A stretch of 64,000 bases of DNA from Breviolum minutum Mf 1.05b.01 (lineage: Eukaryota; Sar; Dinophyceae; Suessiales; Symbiodiniaceae). The notes under the pieces are model-generated. The model was not told the DNA's origin. It searched no databases and saw nothing but the letters and a program-made list of their open reading frames with translations. This document shows, piece by piece, positions 33,601 to 44,563 of this stretch (positions are counted from its first letter, which is position 1; each line of letters starts with the position of its first letter). The DNA lies in assembly GCA_000507305.1 (NCBI GenBank), contig DF239907.1, positions 1-64,000 on the forward strand, written 5' to 3'. Both the position numbers and the translations under genes were made by a program.

Positions 33601-36600
33601 CCGGTGTGTAACAACCTCAGTTTTTTGTTGTAGAGATGTGGTGACATTGTGGCATTTGCAGCAACGATTGTGAGCAATTTTGTTTGTTTTTTGAACTACC
33701 ATATATCGACAAGCATTGCAGGTGGACCAGGGAGGTCCAGGCTGACAAATTTAGATTGACAGAGTTTCTCAAAACTATCTCAGGTGGTTGGTTTTGCTGT
33801 GCTCAATGTCCAAATCTTAGAATTGAAGTTTTGGGTAAGATTGTTTTTGCTGTTCCTGTTTTTACATCCCACTACATCACCATATAATGGATTCCTAATA
33901 CAGTAGTTTAGAAAAAACACCACGCCTCCACCGGAGATTTGCACTACACAATATAAGTGTTTGCGCCGGGGCGCGAGCAGCCGATCAACTTATATATGTA
34001 TGGATTGTTCAGGTCGTATCGGCTGTTTTCGTTCAGCAAACTATGAAAATGGCCAACTCCGACGAAGAGCTTGCTTTCCGACAAAAAGAGAAAGAGAAAC
34101 TGGGCAACAATTTAATTGTGCTGTTTCCGCTAGGGTCATGTGTTTTTGTCAATGTGAGGGCTAGTGCACATTGCAATGCTAAAGTACTCAAATCAACGTG
34201 TTGCGTCCCTTGCTGATGCAGTGGTTTTTGTGTCCTTCGCATCTTTTTTTCCGATGGGCGCAGATCGGCGGTGAATTTCAGGGGGCTACATCAGTCATGC
34301 CAGATGGCTCTCGTTGCTCTCTTGGCATGAGGGTATATTTCGTTTGCATATGTTGGTACCATATGCCAAAAAGGACATGGTGTTGGGGTTTGAGAAGATT
34401 TCCTGCCACACTGGTAGGATCAACCCTCTGGTCTATTGAGTTGACATCAACATGCGTCTCGAGTTGTATGTAAGCCTAGCAATGGCAATTCATCAAAGAG
34501 GGTTAGACCCTGAAACCAAAGCGGAGCGCAGACACCCTGAAAACAAAGAATTTTGCAGTACAGCCATTTTGCAAACTTGCAAGGGCATTGTGTAGCAGAT
34601 TCCTGGCTTCGATCAATGCCAGCTTTGCTAAGGACAGCGAGCTATGCTCGAAAAGTGAGGAAGCTATTCCAGCACATGGATGATAGTGGTGATGGCGCCC
34701 TGAGCTTGGACGAGCCCCTCAGTGATGAATCTGTGATGTTTCGTGATTTGTGTTGGACCTTTTTCTTAGACTTGAGAGAGGGTGAGAAGTAGAGAGAACA
34801 AATGCCTGTCAAGTTAATGAACCATTTTCATTCAGGAGGTGAAGATGGTTTTTTGAACCGAGTGTATGTGTGCAGAAATGTCTAATCTTTCGAGACCTAA
34901 TCAAGTCCACGACATTGTTTTTTTTTCGTGACAGGTTCGCCAAGCTCGTCCAGTCTCCTAAGCTCAAGTTCTGGATGAGCCAGCTGCACTGCTGAATTAG
35001 ATTGTTTTTCATTGTCGGGAGTTCTTTGGGCAAAGGCCTGTTGTCTTTGTTTTTTCATAAGGATCATTTATGACGCTATTTGTTCGATTTGTTGGCTCTT
35101 CTGGTGTAGTGACAGATGACTGTAGGCCAGATCTAAGTGTTTTCAAAGAATACTTCCTGATTTTCTCGCAGTAACATAAACTTCTGAAGGCAAAAAATGA
35201 CAATGAACGGTTGATGATGACTGTCATCCATCGTCCATCGTCATGATCAGGAGTATTATTGTTCTTGTACCTCTTAGCAGCATCATCGCTATAACATACA
35301 AAATCAATTTGCATAAAGGAAATGCATCTGTCTTGTTGCGCACAACTTTTTGGGAGGTTGCGTTACTCTCAACATAGCTAGGTAGGAGGCGAGCCGTTAG
35401 TTTGTGGTTTGGGTATCGGAAGTGACTGATGAAGGTGAGCCGGACACAGACCTGAAGCAGAAACGCCTAATCTGAATGTGCGGCAGCGCAGATGTATTCT
35501 GACAGTAGCTCGAATGTCCTGTATCAAGGCTTATCCCATGCAAATGCTATCAATAAAACATGTTTTATGCATTGATGATGCCGCGAAAGTTCGGATAGGA
35601 GTTTGCGAAAGTATTTTTCCAAAAAAAGAGGAGGGCTTCCACAAAAAGGAATTTTCATCAACTCTCATAGATATATTATGTGCTTGCTAAATGAAGTACA
35701 TACACACACACTTGTTGAAAACATGAGCCCCAATATGCAAGACTTGGGCACAGTATGACTACATGCCATGCAAGAAACAGAAATGGGACAAAAAGTGAAG
35801 GAAAGGGAACGGGTGGCGCGGAAGGAAAAGGGGAAGAAAGGACTGCTAAAGGAAGGCAAATGAAAAGATGAGCATCAGTTTACAATAGACCAAGGCCCTG
35901 ACTCGAAAGTGAAGTACTGTGGCTGGTTGAAATTGCATTTCCAATCGAAGCCCTGCTTCGTTGATTTCAGAAGTTTGTCGTTGGTTTCGCAGGACTTTCA
36001 GAAGAGTTTGGTTGGCATCGCGCAAACTTTAATTTCACAAAGCCTGATCAATCCTTAGGACGTATGTATATAGATAGATACTATTTATGATGAGGCAGGT
36101 TCAAGTTTCTGTACATGGAGTGAAAGAAAACGCTGCGTTTTCACTCCCATGCTCTTCCCGCTCTTCAGCTGTGTGCACACTTGGAGTCGATTCAGTGAAA
36201 TGATGCGCGCAGCCTTCGTCCCAATGGACCTGAACATTCACGGCTTCATGTTTGCAAGTCTGACAGGGGCCAGTTGGGCTCTTCGATTGGGACGCTGCAG
36301 AAGACGCTGCAGATGCGGTACCACAAGCTTGACAACGACGCAGTTCTAGAGGACCCAAAGGTTGTGAGAAAGTGGAGAGGTGTTGATTGCGCAGGAGGGC
36401 AGGCATGGGCCGGGAGTGCGGAATAAAGATGCCGGAGTGACCCCACAGCTTTCACAACACTGTAGCGAAGGAGTCGACCCTGTGAGGCCCTGGTTGCTTC
36501 AGAGGTAGCTAGGGCAAATCCATTGTGGTGGGTTTAAGTAATTAAGAGTTCGGGGGGTCGGCAGCTCGCTCTTCGCCCCATGGGGGGGACAATGCAGACC

Positions 36601-39600
36601 TGACAGAGATGCATGTTAAAGGGTCACCCATAGCGGCCTAGCGCTGGATGCATCACTGCAGGGTTAGGGGCCCAAGCCGACGTCATCAGAGGTTGAAAAG
36701 CTACAAAGTTGATCCTGATGCCTTCGCTGGATGGTGGGGGCCATCTTGCGGTCCGCAGAAAGCCACCGCGGGTGCAGGCCAAGCAAAATGCAAAGCGACG
36801 GGGGTGTAAGGGTAATATACTTGGCTAGTACGTCTATCAACGCAAGGATGCAGATCACAAGACTAAATCTCACCCCCCCCATGGTCGCTGGTGATCAGTT
36901 ATGGAAGGCGATTGGAAAGGAAGCAGCAACGAGGTTGCTAGTCGGCATATATACCTTCTACCTTGAACAACGCAGCGAGTCTTGGGGGGATCCAACAACT
37001 TTTCGTGGCAGGCGCAGTACTTGGTGAAATTTGGAACGATAGGCGGGGCGCGAATTGTTGTTTTCAATACGAAATGCTCGTTCTGAGCGCGAAAAGTAGC
37101 CTTGGTTGCGCGGCGGGTTGCGACTGACGGGTTCATGCTCGGATCATTCTTGAATCATGCTCGGATCGGCCGCGCGCTGTAAATGACATTTTTCAGCTGT
37201 TTTCAGCGAATTTCTGTCAGATTTTGGGTGGTCATTTTGCGTGGCAGGCACAGTATTTGGTGAGGTTGGAGGGTGACGTTGCTCCGCGCATTGTAAATGA
37301 CATTTCATATGTGACGAGGATCAAGCATGGCAGTCATTTTGCGTGGCAGGCACAACATTTGGTGAGGTTGGAGGGTGACACTTGTTGCTCCCCGCATTGT
37401 AAATGACGCTTCATATGTGGCGAGGATTAAGCATGCGAGTCATTCTGTGGGGCAGGCGCAGTATTTGGTGAGGTTTGAAGATGACTTTGCAGAACAGACC
37501 AGTACTGTGTGGTACGGAGTAGTCCTTGAGTAGTACTTTGTAGTACGGAATAGTATTGGCGTAATACTTTGTAGTACAGAGTATTTGCAGTACGGAAAAG
37601 TACTGGAGTAGTACTTGAGTAGTACTTTGTACTGCGGAGTAGTATACTGGAGTATAGTAGTAGTGCGCAGTAGTACTGGAGTAGTACTTTGTAGTACAGA
37701 GTAGTACTTTAAACGTTGTAGTACAGATGTAGTACTGGAGTAGTAGTTTGTAGTACAGATGTAGTACAGAGTAGTACTGGAGTAGTACTTTGTAGTACGG
37801 AGTGGTAATGGAGTAGTTACAGAGTAGCATTTTGTAGTACAGGAGTAGCAGTGTGTAGTACAGATGTAGTACAGAGTAGTACTTTGTAGTACTGGAGTAG
37901 TACTTTGTAGACGGAGTAGTACTGGAGTAGTACTTTGTAGTAAGGAGTAGTTCTGTGCACTTGTCGGTGCGTAGGAAGAGTCGCATGTGGTTGCGGACTG
38001 CGACCTGGCACGGTTAGGTAGAAACTAAGCGTCATCTAGAACTTGCTGTCGCATGCAGTTGCGTGCTGCGACAAAGCCAACAGATGCCAACTTTGTTCGT
38101 GTCATCAGAAAAAGGTTCGTCAATCAAGGTTTTCACAAACGATTCTTTAGGCGCATGTTTATATCTACCTTTTTGAAACTTCCGGCACCGCCTCATGCGG
38201 TGCTACTGGTAGGCATCATGTTTGGTAGCTTCATTTGCCGCGTCGAAATTATTGAAGACACGCGCGGAAAATCAAGCAAAGGAAAGGGCCAAACGAAAGA
38301 GTGAATTGTGTCCCTCACATGCGTCAACGTCACGCATCCCTTTTTCCGATGCGAGCGCCAAAAGAGGAAGCTAGACACAGCTGATTCGGAGGCCGAAATC
38401 TGAAGGGTTAAACGGTATACGACCAGAACCGGGAAGTGAAGGAGATGCAAAGAAGAGCGGCGCTTTTGGATGCGAGATGGAGGTTTTGTGACATCCGATT
38501 TGAGGAGCGAGGCTGCCTGGTCAGCGCACGGCTTCGTCCCCTGCTTCGCTCCCTTCTTGGCTGATGGGCCCGCAATGTTTAGACAGGCAAGAAAAAAGCA
38601 TATTAACGAGGAACTGGGGTGCATTGGGGCCGCCATGTGTTGGCCGGTTTGCCATTGAAGTGGATGGGCCCTTTGTTCTTTTCATTGTGTTGGTTCCCAA
38701 CAGTTTATATAATGGAGAGGCTTCGAACGCTCTGGTCCGCAAATGAAATGCGTGGGTTTGCTCATGTCTATCACGTTTTGAATTTGTTGGAAGTGCTTCG
38801 GCCAACAACTTCTGCAACAAAGTGGGTGCCGATGTGACGCAAGCGACAAACCGCACCTCGTCACAGCATGGCCGTTCAGGATCTCCTTGATTTACCATTG
38901 TGAAGAGCTGTGCATTCTTGACTCCGGGCCAGGTACCTGGCTCCGCTACCAGTAGCTGTAACAATGCCCTTTGGAAAGGAGAGAGCCACCCTTTTCGATC
39001 CTTGCGCCACATGATCTCCTGTGAGAAGTGCAGTGATCAGAACTGCACCTGTGGCAAGTTCATAAAATAGATTTGCTGCTGCATACATGTTTTTCTAGTA
39101 ACGCGCTGGAATTTAGAATGCTTGGCCGCTGGAATTTAGAATGCTTGGCCACAGTATTGCCAGAAACGAAATATAATCTGGGCAAAATCATTATTGCGGC
39201 CACGATCTTTCATGTAAATAATAATTAATGAACTTGCAGGGCGCCCAATTGCATCCGAGTGTATGGTTTCGTGAAACGTATTTGGGGCTTGGGGATACGA
39301 GGTCATTTTTGTCCCTGTCCCATCATTTTTTTTCGAAAAGGTTCCGGAAAGTCGTGCTCATAATTTTCATTTTTTCATGACTATATGTGTTTGGGCTCCT
39401 GTGTTGTTTGTCGGATTTCATGGCATGCTTGGATGGGGTCTGGACGGTGGAAAGGCTGGAGCTGGAGTACCACGACTTGCTGAGTTTGTTTGAGTTCATG
39501 GACAACGGGGATGGGCAGATTACTTTGACTGAGTTCATTGAGGGATCTACTCGTCTCCGTGGCAGCGCAAAAGCATTAGATGTGTGGCGATTGGAGACCA

Positions 39601-39948
39601 AGGCAGGTTTTGCCAGCAACCCGATGGCGGTTCATTTGTCGCCCCACAAAATTTTGGCAGCAGAAGGAGTTTGTGACATGAAATTGTGTTTGTCATATTG
39701 AGACGGCCGACGTTGGTCATTCGTTTGTTCAACAGTCAAAATTGGTATGAGGTGCGTTTGTCGTGGAACATAACATATAAAAATCCTACGCATACATATT
39801 TGGTTTCATTGAGCAGGTCGAGGTGCTCTTCGAAGAGATCTTGAAGAGCTTGCACAAACACAACGATGGCGATATTTCATCACATGTGCGGGCAGCATTC
39901 AAAAATTCGCCATTCAAACACATTGTGAGTGCGTCCAAAACCGGTTGA
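28057..39948 (+). CDS. Voltage-gated cation channel with N-terminal coiled coil and C-terminal EF-hands
   Basis: About eighteen small exons on the + strand assemble, with matching phases, into one six-transmembrane channel subunit. From N to C: a possible start ATG at 28057; coiled-coil exons (29148-30667); S1 (30786-30845); the S1-S2 loop (31488 on); S2-S3-S4 (31857-32066); S5 (32482-32650); pore helix and S6 (33269-34103); EF-hands (34638-39602); and a terminal exon (39817-39948). The S4 has basic residues every third position (R-x-x-R-x-x-K-x-x-R). Single-domain channels with EF-hands are a large family in dinoflagellates and relate to NaV/CaV-type cation channels; they would sit in a membrane and gate on voltage with Ca2+ modulation. 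Ion selectivity cannot be told. The first three exons are less certain than the rest. Confidence 0.85.
29287..29345. repeat. (TA)n microsatellite
   Basis: Two TA-rich runs in an intron of the channel gene, directly preceding the large ATC array. Confidence 0.9.
29639..29989. repeat. 350-bp (ATC)n array with a 93-bp internal duplication
   Basis: The array is built of ATC and ATCGTC units. A compound segment containing TCAACATCCTCGTCATGATC occurs at 29741 and again at 29834, showing a 93-bp unit duplicated within the array. Poly-Asp, poly-Met/Thr, poly-His and poly-Ile/Val pseudo-ORFs of up to 244 codons cover it on both strands. It lies inside an intron of the channel gene. Confidence 0.96.
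30786..32066 (+). CDS. Channel gene, voltage-sensor exons (S1-S4)
   Basis: Exon 30786-30845 (after GGGAG, GT donor, phase 0) is S1: VCIASVMILNVLWMALELQL. Exon 31488 onward (after TTAGGCAG) reads VYGYFDGEVNGLTNY, the S1-S2 loop; its 3' end is ambiguous among several GC/GA donors that all leave phase 2. Exon 31857-32066 (after CAACTAG) carries S2 (MFFAAMFVLDVVSRVLLLG), S3 (WINYLDVMVTIGSIVEIV) and S4 (FFRLVRFGKLAR). Gating charges are spaced by three, as expected of a working voltage sensor. A GA donor follows at 32067. A 16-nt exon at 32120-32135 (RVFES) may complete the S4-S5 linker, but this is weak. Confidence 0.8.
32482..34103 (+). CDS. Channel gene, S5-pore-S6 exons
   Basis: The pore module is split into six exons whose phases all agree: 32482-32650 (S5, FWTFCLLTFMQCVAGLAV), 33269-33300 (GTFTRSLLTMF, GA donor), 33432-33490 (EVLFANWGPPCRLLVDNIS), 33577-33607 (FTMFFLLYRC), 33784-33807 (a 24-nt exon, VVGFAVLN) and 34013-34103 (VVSAVFVQQTMKMANSDEEL, GC donor). 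The pore helix and filter region is TMFEVLFANW, with Asn-Trp where four-domain channels usually carry an acidic or Lys/Ala residue before Trp. S6 runs from FFLLYRC through AVFVQQ. Confidence 0.85.
34638..39948 (+). CDS. Channel gene, EF-hand and C-terminal exons
   Basis: Exons 34638-34713 (GC donor), 34935-34985 (GC donor), 39455-39602 (GC donor) and 39817-39948 join in phase. The first EF loop DDSGDGALSLDE is complete, with its last Glu split across an intron. The second reads MDNGDGQITLTE, with Met in the first ligand position, so it is probably a weakened Ca2+ site. The linking helices (FAKLVQSPKLKFWMSQL and LELEYHDLLSLFEF) are strongly coding. The final exon (VEVLFEEILKSLHK) ends in TGA at 39946-39948, unless the GTGAGT at 39925 is used as a donor. 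The 34986-39454 intron is 4.5 kb and full of repeats. Confidence 0.85.
34986..37230. other. First half of the 4.5-kb channel intron
   Basis: The open frames at 35478-35690, 36149-36349 and 36731-37027 have no matching splice sites or known domain. The segment 36480-37130 is richer in G and C than its surroundings and may be an inserted element, but I cannot name one. Confidence 0.4.
37231..37480. repeat. About 104-bp tandem repeat, 2.4 copies
   Basis: The block beginning GTCATTTTGCGTGGCAGGCA starts at 37231, 37333 and (diverged) 37439, so the period is 102-106 bp. A more degenerate copy starts near 37003. It lies in the long channel-gene intron. Confidence 0.9.
37490..37965. repeat. AGTAC-rich minisatellite
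   Basis: About 475 bp of variants of AGTAGTACTTTGTAGTAC and GGAGTAGTACTGG. The words are rich in the palindrome GTAC and the whole array is nearly self-complementary at short range. Minus-strand pseudo-ORFs rich in Tyr/Ser/Thr come from it. Confidence 0.93.
38050..39100. other. Intronic segment with long open frames on both strands, possible mobile-element remnant
   Basis: Overlapping open frames on both strands (for example minus 38521-39012, minus 38193-38636, plus 38564-38746) are longer than expected in this genome's introns and are not made of simple repeats. One + strand frame includes VDGPFVLFIVLVPNSLYNGE. No reverse transcriptase, transposase or terminal repeat was recognised. The segment may be a fragment of a dispersed element. 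Confidence 0.3.
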
Positions 39949-40385
39949 GATGCAAGCGGTGCGGCAAGGAGTGCGATTCACTGTCACCTCATCGACCACT
40001 TGACTCGGTTTTTTTGATGATGATGTTGAACTTGAGGATACAAACAAATATAGTTGCTAGGACATGTAGAATGATCAACGATTAAGTGAAATAAGATATT
40101 AATGAATATTCAAACAATTTTCACCACAGGATGATTAAAACCGTTGTTTCGGGAAACTGGCACAGTTTTATCCATTTTGCTGCGGACCTGTCGGAAAATT
40201 TCAACAAAGCTGAAAGCGTTTGCTCCATTAATTTGTGTGCAATTAATTCAAAGACCTCCCCAATCCTTCGGTGTGCGCAGCCCTTTGGCTGATGTGGGTT
40301 GCTTACCAAGAAGTTGCTAAATTTTTGTGTGCCGTTTGAAGTTGCTGACACGCATCGGAGGTTTGTGATTTTGTTCTCCGCCTTG
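39949..40385. other. Intergenic, no feature seen
   Basis: The 3' flank of the channel gene. No coding block or repeat was found except a few A/T runs. The 395-bp duplicated unit begins at its right end. Confidence 0.4.
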
Positions 40386-41180
40386 ATACAGTTCTTGTTC
40401 GCCCCGGGTTCCATCGTGAAACTCAACACTTGACCCTCAGACAGCTAGACCTGAAATCCGGCTGGTGTGAGCATATATATCAAAGGGCATCACAAGGCAA
40501 TTCTCAGGGAGTGTTCATGATGTAACGTATTTTATTATAGAAGCAGGCCATGTGCCAACTGCAATAAGGAGTCCTCAGAATTCAAAGGGTTTTAGTGCTG
40601 TTTGAGGTTGGATTCCCTGGGTCTAGGTCTAACAATTTCGAAACCGTTGCTTGAAGACCTCTGAAAGAACTGTTTCGCGAAATCCAGCATGACCCAGCCA
40701 GTACTACAAGGACACCATCCAAGTTTGCTCACAGGCGTGTGACTTGGTAGTGTCCAGTGCTGGAAGTCGGGATTAACATGCGATTCTTGTTCGCCCCGGG
40801 TTCCATCGTGAAACTCAACACAGGACCCTCAAACAGCTAGACCTGAAATCCGGCTGGTGTGAGTATATATATATATATCAAAGGGCATCACAGGCAATGT
40901 TCAGGGAGTGTTCATGATGTAACGTATTTTATTATAGAGGCAAGTCATGTGCCAACTGCAATAAGGAGTCCTCAGAATTCAAAGGGTTTTAGTGCTGTTT
41001 GAGGTTGGATTCCCTGGGTCTAGGTCTAACAATTTCGAAACCGTTGCTTGAAGACCTCTGAAAGAACTGTTTCGCGAAATCCAGCATGACCCAGCCAGTA
41101 CTACAAGGACACCATCCAAGTTTGCTCAAAGGCGTGTGACTTGGTAGTGTCCAGTGCTGGAATTCGGGTTGTTTTACATG
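40386..41180. repeat. Tandem duplication of a ~395-bp unit
   Basis: Copy 1 (about 40390-40778) and copy 2 (about 40782-41172) are nearly identical. Both run from TTCTTGTTCGCCCCGGGTTC through to GTGTCCAGTGCTGGAA. The offset is 392 at the left and 397 at the right, the difference coming from a longer TA run in copy 2. Neither copy contains a convincing coding frame. Confidence 0.93.
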
Positions 41181-41269
41181 CGGATAAAAAGTATTGCCCA
41201 AGCAATCCTCACCTGAGAGGATTTGGCGTTGCAATATCTTACAGCGTTTGTGTCTTTGTGTGTTGACAG

Positions 41270-42510
41270 AGTTGGATCTTTTAGCTCAGGTGCCAAGCCC
41301 CAGTCAAATGCGCAGAGTCCAGGCTGGACTTGCGGGTGATTTACTGCAAGGTGTCAGAATGCTTGGCCAGAAACGTTGGAATGCTTAATACGTAAGTTAT
41401 CGTAAGATATCGTAAGTTCATAATTGTTCGAGTGTTATTTGCTAATGTTTGATATCTATATAAGTCATATATATATATATTTCTGATATATTATGTGCTT
41501 CCCCTTCCTTGCACCAACCTGACCTTATCTCCCTTGCAGTCCCTCGCCTTGTCGAGTACCAAGACGCGAAAGCGTTGGGCCGACATGGAGGATGAGGTAA
41601 GTCTACACGAGTGTCCACTTGCATCTTTGATCTAGAGTTCAAACTGTAAGTGTGCTTCAAAACCCAAAGGTTTGATAATTCAGCTAGATGGAAAGGCGAA
41701 GGTCACAAGGAATCAAGAAGTTTGTTTGAACTTGCATTTTTTGAAAGCCGGGACATTGGGAAATCAAAACAGATTTAAGTATCCTGTATGCTCTTTGATA
41801 TTTTCTAACTGAATTGATGTCGATTGCGTTTTGAGGAGAAAGCAACTCGAACCTGTGTAGTTCACCAGACTCAGCTGCTTCAGGACGGTCACTTCCTGGC
41901 CAATCAGACAGAAATGGCAGAAGTCGGTACACCAGGTTTCACCCGTTTCACTGGAGATCACAGACGCAGGGTGATTCAGGACTCAGCAATGCATCCAAAT
42001 GAGACACCATTGTCTAACGTGTTGCTGATGTTTGGTATTTTCATGATGGCTGAATATTGCTGAGAACAGAGGCATATGTATACAGAACGATGGCAAGCTT
42101 AGTTTGTGTTTGCACATTCCTTCTCGAAATGTATCGTTCTCTGTGCCAGGAGCCTCTCGTGTTTGAAAGCGATCTCGAGGAGCACTCAGACGGAAGCGAT
42201 TGGGATGCACCTCAAGCCCAGACTCAGGTGGGGATTTGATCAAAACTCCATACATATCGATACATATTGATCCAATATTGATCCATACATATTTTTACTA
42301 TTATTTTATTTGCATTCAGTAGAAGAAACAGCTTTCCTACATGCAAACAAGAAAAGGCTTGTGCGGGAGTTTGTGGAGCACTGGAGCATGTGTGGTCATG
42401 CCAAACCAATACTACGATTACTACGTTCTTTTGACAGCATCTCGGGAGGTGTCCAGAGATGAAGTTCAAGCAGAAGCACAACCAGGCACTGCACCCGAAA
42501 ATGTCTTCTG
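41270..42510 (+). CDS. Unknown small nuclear-type protein, four exons
   Basis: Four exons join with consistent phases: 41270-41382 (MRRVQAGLAGDLLQGVRMLG, GC donor), 41540-41596 (LSSTKTRKRWADMEDE, after a perfect CCCTTGCAG and before GTAAGT), 42150-42227 (EPLVFESDLEEHSDGSDWD, after GTGCCAG) and 42438-42510 (GRCPEMKFKQKHNQALHP). The protein is strongly charged, alternating basic and acidic stretches, as in many nuclear or RNA-associated proteins, but no domain was recognised and that role is a guess. Candidate further exons lie at about 42640-42662 and from 43110 (after CCGTCAG). The 5' end is not seen. Confidence 0.55.
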
Positions 42511-44080
42511 GTCAGTTTGAGGTGCCTGTCTCGCTTTGGGGCGTTGGTTAGTTATGTTAGTTTGTCCCTCTGTGTTTAATCTGAGCCATGCTGAAGTTCC
42601 GGGTGCTCAGGAGATAATCACTTTTGTGTGACTTGCAGCCTGCGACAGTGGTACTTCAGGGTTGGACCTGTGCAAATTTCATGCACTTCACGTTGCCGTA
42701 GCCAGCCATAGACTAGTAAAAGACTTGCTTTGTGTGGCAATTGCAATATTTTATGACTTCGACTATGTGCTGGAATGCTGCTTTTGTGGCTGGGGTAGTA
42801 TTTGGCTCATCTCCATGCTATCTTCACACCCATCGCTCCATGGAGCTGCTCAGATCGTCAGTTGAACCTTTCCCTGTGGCTAACCGGTGAGAACTACACT
42901 TCCTGGAAGTGAATTTTGCATACTGTAACTATCATTACAGTTCATGATAGTACATGCTACATTATTACATGCAGCTACTAGTCTTTATTTCTTTGGATTA
43001 TGATATATTATGATTATATGTATGATTTGTATATCAATATTACGTATATTTGTATGCTACAAAAAGTGATACGGTTGTGCAATTGGTATGATCTGTCAAT
43101 TCCGTCAGGTGGCACTAGAAGCTCGCAAGTCACTGAAAGTAGCGAAGGCCAGCATTTGGCAGTCGAAATTTCCTGTGCTTTGCCATGCCTGGAACCAAGA
43201 AAAACTGTTGGTGAAAAAGCGGGAATGTTGGCAATTTCTGACAGGCGAGGCTCTGCCACAGTTTAGAATCTGGAGTTCGCGAGCTTCCAAGGCGCGGTCG
43301 TTCCGAGTTGAACACAACACATGATTTTTGATCTAAATTGTTCTGCTACTTTGCAACCACATTTCTTGTTTATGCTCTTGCATAGAAAAGCCAAGCTCTG
43401 AGACGTGCACATCAAGTGAGAGCTCGTAGCTGCAAGAAAGCAGGATACAAATGTTTGACGAGGTCACTATTCTAGGTCCAAACTCCAAATCATTTTTGCT
43501 TCATTCTGGCAGCAAACCCTTTATGTCAGCACACGTGTCGCTATTCTTTGTCACTCAGGTTTGTAGTACTGCAACCTGCTGCCAAAATAGGATCTAAAGA
43601 AGTGCCAAAGCACATGACGCATGTGACTAAATCTTGGAGGCGGATATGAGTCTGTTGCTTCCTGCCTATTCCCCTCTTCCATTCATGGCAGGGAGTTGCT
43701 GCTGGAGAGAAGCGAAAGGGCGCAAAAGAGATGCCTGAGTGAATTTGAATGCGGTACTCGTACAGTGCCAGATTACGACATTTGTGTAGGGCTTACATTG
43801 TTTCCAAAACAATGTTTGTTTGTGGTTTCTCGGTTTTGGAACTAAAACAAAAGACTGTCATCAAGAGGAACTGCTATATTGATATTGCATGCGTTTATTC
43901 TTTCAAAGAGCTGCCTGTAGGAATACCAAGATACTCAATATAACACCCTGCGACAAGCCCTAAGAGATCTACAGTAAAGAGGCCAGACAACTTATTGTGA
44001 CTGATTGAGGAGGTAGTGGACTGAGCACAGATTCTGGCCGTGTTTCGGCTCTGGTGCAGTAGGGTCTTGATGGCTGTTCT
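42511..44080. other. Mostly unassigned; one coding-like block at 43110-43260
   Basis: After CCGTCAG at 43104-43109, two overlapping frames stay open for about 50-70 codons (one reads SLKVAKASIWQSKFPVLCH). One may be a terminal exon of the preceding gene; the right frame cannot be chosen. The rest shows no coding signal. Confidence 0.35.
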
Positions 44081-44084
44081 GTCT

Positions 44085-44117
44085 CTTTTCTCTTCCCCCC
44101 TCTCTCTCTCTCTCTTT
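44085..44117. repeat. (TC)n microsatellite
   Basis: A CT-rich run ending in about seven perfect TC repeats. No other structure was seen. Confidence 0.9.
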
Positions 44118-44457
44118 ACGGGGCTCGTTGGCCACTAATGCTGGTGCGGGTGCCGATGTGGTTGAGCCGAGGAAGATTGATCAGGGAGTTAGTAGGGAGC
44201 AGACCGGTACAGTGGCACCACATGATTTCAAGACTTGCGTGCTCCAGAGTGGGCAAACTCATGCTGCCTCATTGCATTGGTGCCAGGAGTCATTTTTGCG
44301 TTTGCGTGTCAAGATTCTCAAGGGAGTTAGTTGCTTGGATACGTTTCGGCTCAGCTCAGCTCGCATTGCATCGCATTGCTTTGCCTTACTTTGCCTTGCT
44401 TGTTTGTTTTGTGCTCTGCTGTGTTGTGCTGTTGTGCTTTGTTGCGGTGTTGTGTGT

Positions 44458-44496
44458 GTTGTGTTTTGTTTGTTTGTTTGTTTGTTTGTTTGTTTT

Positions 44497-44528
<32 letters not shown>

Positions 44529-44563
44529 TTGTTTGTTTGTTTGTTTGTTTGTTTGTTTGTTTT
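44458..44563. repeat. (TTGT)n / (TTGC)n microsatellite
   Basis: TTTG repeats, then seven TTGC repeats, then TTTG repeats again. The Cys/Leu/Val-rich plus-strand frames and the Lys/Gln/Thr/Asn-rich minus-strand frames (44128-44822) come from this array and should not be called genes. Confidence 0.95.

Noticed and set aside
36101-36455. ORFs on both strands in the long channel intron
   Set aside because: No splice sites in phase with flanking exons and no domain; probably chance in a slightly GC-richer stretch.
37411-38035. Tyr/Ser/Thr-rich minus-strand ORFs
   Set aside because: They are the AGTAC minisatellite read backwards; no independent coding sign.
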